Made by a program: the position numbers and the translations under genes. From positions 30,378,501 to 30,442,500 of the forward strand of contig NC_134368.1 of assembly GCF_035582795.1 (NCBI RefSeq): a DNA stretch of 64,000 nucleotides, given 5' to 3'. Source of the stretch: Mycteria americana. Its lineage: Eukaryota; Chordata; Aves; Ciconiiformes; Ciconiidae. Below, piece after piece: positions 57,421-64,000 of this stretch; position 1 is the first letter of the stretch; each line of letters opens with the position of its first letter. The notes under the pieces were generated by a model that was not told the DNA's origin, did not search any database, and saw nothing but the letters and a program-made list of their open reading frames with translations.

Positions 57421-60124
57421 CTTTTGCTTTCTGATATTATCATGGACTGAGCAAAGGTAAGGAGCTCTTAAGGTGCCCGTTTTGTACATGTTTATTCTGA
57501 TTTTTTGTTTTTCTTGAATTCTTTTACCCTGAAATAAAGGGCCGAGGGCTTTTTATTCCTTCCTCCGACTACTCAGTCTTAAACAGCTCTGTCCAAAGCC
57601 TGTCATCTGGCAGGCAGCACGCAAGATGCTGCCAGCTTAATAAAATTCGCAAGCGGTTCAGGCCGCAGTCTTCATTTCTGGGCTGTGAACCCCTCCTGAC
57701 ATTCGCAGCTTGGCCAGATCCCCGTGATCCCCCAGGTGCTGCCAGCAGCTACGACCGCAAGCGCAGTTACACCACAGAGAGACCTGAAGTTTTATCAATA
57801 CCGACGGGCGTCGCAGCGGAGGACAAGGAGCATTCGCACAAGGTACCAGAGAACTGGGGTAACCGGAGGCCGGGAGGAGCTTTGCGGGGTCACCCGGTCC
57901 CGCCGCGCCACCCCAAAGCAAAGTCAGGGGCTGCAGCTCACCCTGCCACAGAGCTGCCTGCCTGACCCTTCCTGGGAGACGGCCGCTGCCGCCCCAGGCT
58001 AGCTGGTCCCAGCCTTCAGCACCATTATTTTTGTTCGCCCCATCAGTATCTAATCCGAATCTCTCTGACAGCAGCGGAAACCCATGGTATCTCTGTGGAC
58101 TTGTCGGGTTATTGTAAAGACACGAGTCTTTCAACTAGTGGCAGAGTGGCCGCCTCAGGCAGGAAGAAATATCCTTCTGGCTTCATACCCGCCATTTCTG
58201 CTTGTACACCCCAAAAAGGAAATAAAAGATCTTGTTGACTAAGACAGCCACGCTTTCATCTTCCTGGCAAATCAACAGGTATACAAAACCCAGGGCCCAT
58301 CTTCCTCAGCTGCAGTGACATGCAAGTTCTACTGATACCATAGGTTCAAAATTGAAAAGATTCTTTAGGTTATTAAAAAAATCCCAGTTTATCATGGTTT
58401 TAAAAATGCACATAACATAGTGTGTCAAGGCTGTTTTCATGGGATTAATATACAATATTATCTAAGACAATTATTAAGAGATTCCTATTATGTTTGAGAT
58501 TTAGTTCTTCCCATTTGTCTGAGATTTACTTTGTAGACAGCTTGAGATTTAATTTAGGTAATAGGGCACCTATTTTGGAGGGCTTGCTTATTCGTTGATC
58601 AGCATTACTGATATTAATTTTTATTATTCTGCAAAAATTTGGCAGCAGGAAAAGAAACATTTTTAACCTATGTTTGTACAGTTTCTAACACAAAACAGTC
58701 TTAGTCCACATCGAGGCACCTTCGATGCAGCGATACAAATGACAACTGAGTGCAAAGATTTTTTTTGCGTAACCTGAGATAGACTATCGATGCTATTAAC
58801 TCTTATCTTTCCCATGGGGTTTACCATTAACATCCTTTTTAATATGAAGAAAGCTTTGGGGGGAGAGGGATGTAATTTGTCTTCGGGCTGTCTTTGTTCC
58901 AATTAAATGAATACTCTATAAAACAAACGCTGCTGTAGGTATTATTAAATTTACTTCTGCGTTTTGTGACATTTAAGCTGTGGGACAATACAGTTTTGGT
59001 GTCATTTACTCTGACCTGGCATTTTTTTGCAAAACCCCAAATACAGATTTTATAGGCACACAACCACAGTTGCGTGATCTACCTCCATTTTACCTCCCTT
59101 GATTTATGTCCCTAACCCTGACCAGGTTCCTGCATAGGAAATTAAGAGGGGGCTGGGAGCCTCCATGGGCAATGGAAGCCAATCGACCCAGCCGGATCTG
59201 GGCCTGCAACTGCACGTGCATCCGAAAGCTGCCGCATTTAGCAGATGGTGCGCACCCCATGGTTAGCGTGCCCTCTGGCCTCGATGACACCCCTGTCCCC
59301 CCACAGCCATCAGGGTCCCTCCGCACCTTCCCCCCGCTCCCGCAGATGCGGAACGGGCTGTTTGTGGCGCTCGCAGGAGGTAAATGAGGACTGCAACGGC
59401 CAGGACGTGCCTGGCTAAGGTACGGCTAAGACCGTCTGCCTGCGAGAGCCGAAGCGAGACCTGCGCCTGCGGTGCAGAATACCATTTGACTTTTAAAACT
59501 GAACCCAGTGCCTTCAGAGGCAGCCTCATCTCACCTCCTGTCCCTGCCTGCCTGGACAGGATGCTAATTTTGGCTCTTCTGGACCAAGGCATGCATTAGT
59601 CATCAGGTCATTTATTTTATTATGGCTTTTCATCTTAATCCTGATAATATTCCAACTCTAGAAAAAGATCAAATGGCAACAAAAGGGAACAGTTGTCTAA
59701 GGCAGAATTATTTCTTATTTGAATTTAGGTAAAGGTATCTCACATCAAGGCATTGTCCTGGTTTCGGCTGGGATAGAGTTTCCAGTTCTCTCAGAGGAAG
59801 AAGTATAATTGCTAATTGTTTCCATAAGGTGGTACCCGATGTACAGTAATGGTTTCAGTACAGCACTTAGATACCAAAATAAACCCAAGGTCTCTGTTTT
59901 AATAACAAATCTCGCAGGCAAAACATCACTAATCATAGCAGAGCACAGCAAACGGCAAAAACCAACACCCATTTTTTAACATGTACAGCAAAAAAATGAG
60001 CATGGTGCAGATCAGGTAAACCAGTATCAAGAACAGATGAATCAATATCGTGGCCCACAACTACTAACAGATCTAAATTCCTTGATACGCTCTGGTTAAT
60101 CTGTTATTATCTCAAACCCTTATT

Positions 60125-60142
60125 GCCCCACGTTGGGTGCCA
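60125..60142 (-). other. Retroviral primer-binding site, tRNA-Lys type
   Basis: On the minus strand it reads TGGCACCCAACGTGGGGC, 17 of 18 positions matching the tRNA-Lys(1,2) PBS of ERVK/betaretrovirus-like elements. It fixes the element's orientation and class. Confidence 0.75.
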
Positions 60143-60150
60143 AAAAGGAC

Positions 60151-60745
60151 TGTCGTGGTTTAGCCCCAGCCGGCAATTAGGCACCACCCAGCCGCTCACT
60201 CACCCTCCCCCCCCCCCCCCCCCCCGGTGGGATGGGGGAGAGAATTGGAAGAACAAAAGTAAGAAAACTTGTGGGTTGAGATAAGAAAAGTTTAATAATT
60301 GGAACAAAAAAAAAATCAATAATAATAAATTGTAATGAGAAGGAATACAACAAAAGAGCGAGAGAGGAAAAAAAACCCAGGAGAAAAAAAACCAACAGTG
60401 ATACAACCGCTCACCACCCGCTGACTGATGCCCAGCCAGTCCCCGAGCACTGATTGCTGCCCCCCCGGCCAACTCCCCCAGTTTCTATACTGAGCATGAT
60501 GCCATATGGTATGGAATAGCCCTTTGGGCAGTTGGGGTCAGCTGTCCTGGCTGTGCCCCCTCCCAGCTTCTTGTGCACCCGGCAGAGCACGGGAAGCTGA
60601 AAAGTCCTTGACCAGTGTAAACACCACTTAGCAACAACCCAAACATCAGTGTGTTATCAACATTATTCTCATACTAAATCCAAAACACAGCACTATGCCA
60701 GCTACTAGGAAGAAAATTAACTCTGTCCTAGCTGAAAACAGGACA
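60151..60745 (-). repeat. LTR portion of the ERVK-type unit
   Basis: It starts TGTCCTGTTTTCAGC (minus strand, at 60745) and ends CCACGACA (at 60151). This LTR type is abundant in bird genomes. A run of 19 C (60207-60225) lies near its 3' end. Confidence 0.85.
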
Positions 60746-60750
60746 GGCAT

Positions 60751-63700
60751 TTAATTGCTTAAAGAAAAAAATTGCTGCTAGTAATTGTTTTACAGTTGTA
60801 GGGGTACAACTGCCTCAACAAATGACAGTCAGCAATCAATTTACAAAATTACTCTTCAGTGATCCCGATTTCATCTCCTTTCATGGCCCAGGAGCCTTTT
60901 TCTAATGGGATGGTTGGCAAAAGATCTCTTCATCTCATTTTTAAAAGGCAGATCACGCAGCCTTAAACACTTCATTCTAATTATGAATTATTGGAACATT
61001 GCAACCACCCGAGTCGTCATGCACTTGTTGATTAATGATCTCCAGACATCTTAAAAATAAACATGGGGGAACACCAAGTATAACTGGAGGGTTTTATCAT
61101 AATAATTTCTGCCCTTGACTGCTAACCCAGAGCTTCAGTGAAAGGATCCATACCCAGCCGCTCAGAGAGACTGAACAGATAGCCGGGACATGAAGGAGAC
61201 AGCACAGCCGAGTAATGAGGCTTGTGCTGTTTCCCTTCCACACCACTTCAATTTAATAAAATCTCGGAGGCTATGAGTGGCAGAGCACTGCTCCCAAGGG
61301 AGGCGTAAATACGGAGTAGAGCTGGACTGAAACAGGCATCATTTGGCAGAGGAATCGGAGGGAGAAGGGGACGGGATTCCCATGAACGGAGAAATCACAA
61401 AGGCAGCAGGGAAGAGGAGAGGCAGACGCAGCGCAGCGGAGGAGGGAGGAGGAGGAGGGTGCCTGGATGCCTTTGCCACCTGGGTCGAGGGAAGGGAAGG
61501 ATGATCTGGTGGGATCCCAGCTGTAGAGGAGACAACAGGGACGCAGCGATGACTCCCGCCAAGGAGGGGAGGAAGGGACACGTATCTAATTTTCCCCACC
61601 CTGAAATGCAAACCCTGGGTCTGGTTGAGGACGCTGGCCGTGGGAGAAAAGATGCTGATTATTGTGGAGATTTACCGAGCAGGGTCGAGCTGCGGCGCCA
61701 TGCTAAGGACAGGACAGAGGGGAGTTTAAGAAAAGCAAGCTTGGGACGAGGCGTGACAAGGCTGCCATGGGGCCAGGTGTCACGTTGAAGAGCAGCAGAG
61801 AAGCCTGGGAGGCAGGGAAGGCAGGTCTGTCCTAGCCCTCCTGCGCTACAGACAGCTGCGGGAGCAATGAACTAACGGGAAACCCACAGCTCGTGCGTGT
61901 TCTCCACCTACGTGATCCAACTGCCCTCCGCCTTCGTGTGAAACACAAGCGGTTTAGGGCAGGAGCAACGTCGATCGATCAGCACAACCTCACCAAGGCA
62001 GGTTCTGTCTGTCTGGCTGGAAAGGTTTCTTAGGAACAACTTAATGGCACAGATCTCAGTGCTTCATCTTATTTAAAAAATGTATTTGCTTGCCTGTTTA
62101 GTGAACCAGCTCCCAAACAATGTAAAATTTAAAAAAAAAATTAAAAGCCATGACTGCTAAGATCTTATAGTTGCTGGCCGCTGGCTCAGTGAAGGTGGGC
62201 TATGGGCTGGGGGTGGCAAAAGGTGCAAAGTCCCCTCTGTGCTGCTGCTCTTGCGAGCGGGAGCGGGAGCCAGGTATCAGAGAGGGACCTGGGTCAGCAA
62301 AGGACCAGCTGATGCGTCCTTCCTAGCACAAAGACAACCATGGAAGAACAAGCAAAATCACCAGTATCTCTGCACAATTATGCTCCAATTCCTAACTCTC
62401 CTAAGCCACAAAAATAACCGCTCTGGATTTCAGTTATGAATAAGAATGGGCATATATATTTCATGGATCTTACCACAAGTTTACGCTAAACTTCATGTAG
62501 GGGATCACGTGATACACCTTAAGGATTATTTTAATCCAAGACAACAACGGCAAAGACTTTTTTTCCCCCATGGAAAATGATTACTGTCCTATTAAGTCCT
62601 AAATTTGATTTTTATTTCTATCCATAACCTAGGTGCATAGCAAGTGAAGTAGAAACAAAGGAATTATATGTCCCATGAAAATCAGGAACTACTCCTGCTA
62701 GGTCTCACCTGAACATCACTTTCACAGCAGCATTTTGTCCCAGCCTCTTTAGTAGCCCCACCACTAAAAGGTACTGACCAAAAGTTCTCCATCCTCCAGG
62801 ACTATCCTCCGGAGGCCTCTCTTCCTCTGCAAACGCCTGGCACAGCTCCACAAATCAGCCGGCACGGACATGCCGAGAGGCGAAGCATGACTTATGGGCG
62901 GATGACGCCATCCCGCAGCAGCTGAGCTCCACCGCTCCCCGCAGACCCGGGCACAGCACGTAATGAGGCAGGGCGGGAGGAGCGGGGAGCTGAAATGGAG
63001 ACCGAGCTGAAATGGGAAGAGCGGGAAAAGCGGGGGTGCCTGCCCTTTGCTTTCTCACCCCCTCACCCCACTCCATCATCCTGCTTTTACGTAGTGCTCA
63101 TAAACACAGCGTGCATGCACCTGAAGCGCAATGCGGTCGGGATTTAGGCTTCCAAGACTATGATTTACCTGTTCCTGCCTCATCCATAGCTGCTTGGGAT
63201 TTGCAAACCAACCCTTCTTGCCCCAGGCTCCTAAGCCCACGGAGTGAGGGGCATAACGGCTGCGCACACCGAACCTCCTCTTGTCGCCCCAAATTCAGCA
63301 GAGCGCACGACACCCACAGCGACTTCCCTCGGGGGACACTGAAGGGACCTCATTGCATATATGCAATGACTGCAATTTTGTAATAATGCTGGGCTGTGCC
63401 AGATGCTTTTAGTCTCTGGCAGGAGAAGCGAGTGATTCAACCAACATCTCCACACACCGTGCCGGAGCAGTCACTAGCCGCATGAACAGCAAGGTCGTTT
63501 TGCTCATTTCTTACAGCACTGTCAAAATTCCTTACAAACCTATCCTCTATTTTTCACCTTTGTTTCCATTTAAATAAAGAGAAGGCACAAAAATTCCTGT
63601 CATAAAAGAGCAAACAAAATTCCTAGTGTATGAAGGACTACTCCAGACCGGTTTGTAGCACAGGTGCTCTCCTGTGGAAATCAAACCCCTCCTAAGAATA

Positions 63701-64000
63701 ATATAAGGCAATATTATTTATAAGATACAAAATACAACAAGCTCGTATTTCAATGAGTCCTTTCCCTCCCTCTTCTTGCTCTCGCTATCTCTTATCCTCT
63801 CACCCATTTTTCAACAGAAGGATTAACAAGAAATAATTTGAGAATGATATATGATCAGTTTTATTTGCCAAGTCCTTTTATACTTGAATAGTCAACCTGT
63901 TGCTTCCAGTAATAGCAGGGCAGGCAGTATGCGTTCTCTTGCCCTCCACAAAAGAAAACAGAGAAGGAATTAGCCATTGATTGATATACATCGTGGTGCG
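60751..64000. other. Intergenic DNA after the ERV unit; no gene recognised
   Basis: It contains a purine-rich stretch with G-runs (about 61340-61470, potentially quadruplex-forming), moderately GC-rich DNA near 62850-63060 and the 18-bp palindrome at 63351. No exon or RNA gene identified. Confidence 0.6.
63351..63368. repeat. Perfect 18-bp palindrome, octamer-like
   Basis: CATTGCATATATGCAATG is self-complementary over its full length and contains two inverted ATTGCATA/ATGCAAT motifs resembling POU-factor half sites. Confidence 0.6.

Larger units (their letters stand above)
50056..59753. other. Downstream intergenic DNA; no gene recognised
   Basis: AT-rich sequence alternates with GC-richer patches (52550-53700, 55700-56550, 57600-58000, 59100-59500). 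One long open frame (52825-53508 +) and one compact minus-strand frame (56123-55878) are noted as doubtful. No SLC10A4 sequence, the expected next gene from mammalian order, could be recognised. Confidence 0.6.
59754..60745 (-). mobile_element. ERVK-type endogenous retroviral unit (LTR plus leader), 992 bp
   Basis: The unit begins TGTCCTGGTTTCGGCTGGG at 59754 and ends AGCTGAAAACAGGACA at 60745. It is flanked by a perfect GGCAT duplication (59749-59753 and 60746-60750). On the minus strand 60745-60151 is a 595-bp LTR, with TATA-like AGTATAGAAACTG, ATTAAA, a C/G homopolymer and the end AAACCACGACA. Eight bases on is an 18-nt primer-binding site (60142-60125) complementary to tRNA-Lys with one mismatch, then about 370 bp of internal sequence. 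No gag, pol or env frame remains. The far end is not the expected second LTR but a 27-bp inverted copy of the LTR start (4 mismatches). Confidence 0.85.

Noticed and set aside
57658..58134. 158-codon minus-strand frame
   Set aside because: Located in a GC-rich patch; Trp/Gly/Leu-rich with no recognisable motif, splice context or promoter.
59745..59972. 75-codon minus-strand frame inside the ERV unit
   Set aside because: It lies in ERV leader sequence and ends at the inverted LTR-start copy. No gag, pol or env feature is seen.
50056..64000. Expected neighbour SLC10A4
   Set aside because: The mammalian order predicts it downstream, but no frame resembles its multi-membrane-span transporter sequence, so it presumably lies beyond the window.

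Overview
The window looks like avian nuclear DNA. It carries CR1 LINE fragments ending in the typical ATTCTGTG octamers, an ERVK-type LTR of a kind common in birds, short introns and a sharp CpG island. No sequence in it fixes the species.

It holds one clearly recognisable protein gene, SLAIN2, on the + strand. SLAIN2 is a microtubule plus-end factor that links EB proteins to the polymerase ch-TOG (CKAP5). The whole coding region can be assembled as eight constitutive exons from the ATG at 12981 to the TGA at 46797. It gives 571 codons in one frame, and every splice site is GT/AG with matching phase. A ninth exon (39930-40007, 78 nt, phase 1 to phase 1) fits as an optional in-frame cassette of 26 codons. 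Including it would give a 597-residue protein and would break the S-A-I-P (SxIP) EB-binding motif that skipping creates. A TGCATG (RBFOX) element lies about 100 nt downstream of its donor.

Layout: 1-7.4 kb is intergenic with no gene seen. 7.47-8.53 kb is a 5'-truncated sense CR1 copy. 8.5-12.3 kb is intergenic, with an isolated TATA-like element and a signal-peptide-like open frame near 10.6-10.9 kb. 12.3-13.45 kb is the SLAIN2 promoter and CpG island, with CRE, ETS and YY1/TISU-like sites and a short upstream ORF. 13-46.8 kb is the SLAIN2 body. Its introns hold a small hAT-like MITE (31.1-31.4 kb), two strong palindromes (36.2 and 36.6 kb), a tandem duplication (35.4 kb) and an antisense CR1 (41.7-42.2 kb). 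46.8-50.05 kb is a long 3'UTR. 50-64 kb is intergenic with no convincing exon; its clearest feature is a 992-bp ERV-derived unit (59.75-60.75 kb) with perfect 5-bp target duplications and unusual inverted ends.

In mammals SLAIN2 lies between TEC and SLC10A4. I saw no exon of either here, so they presumably lie outside the window.
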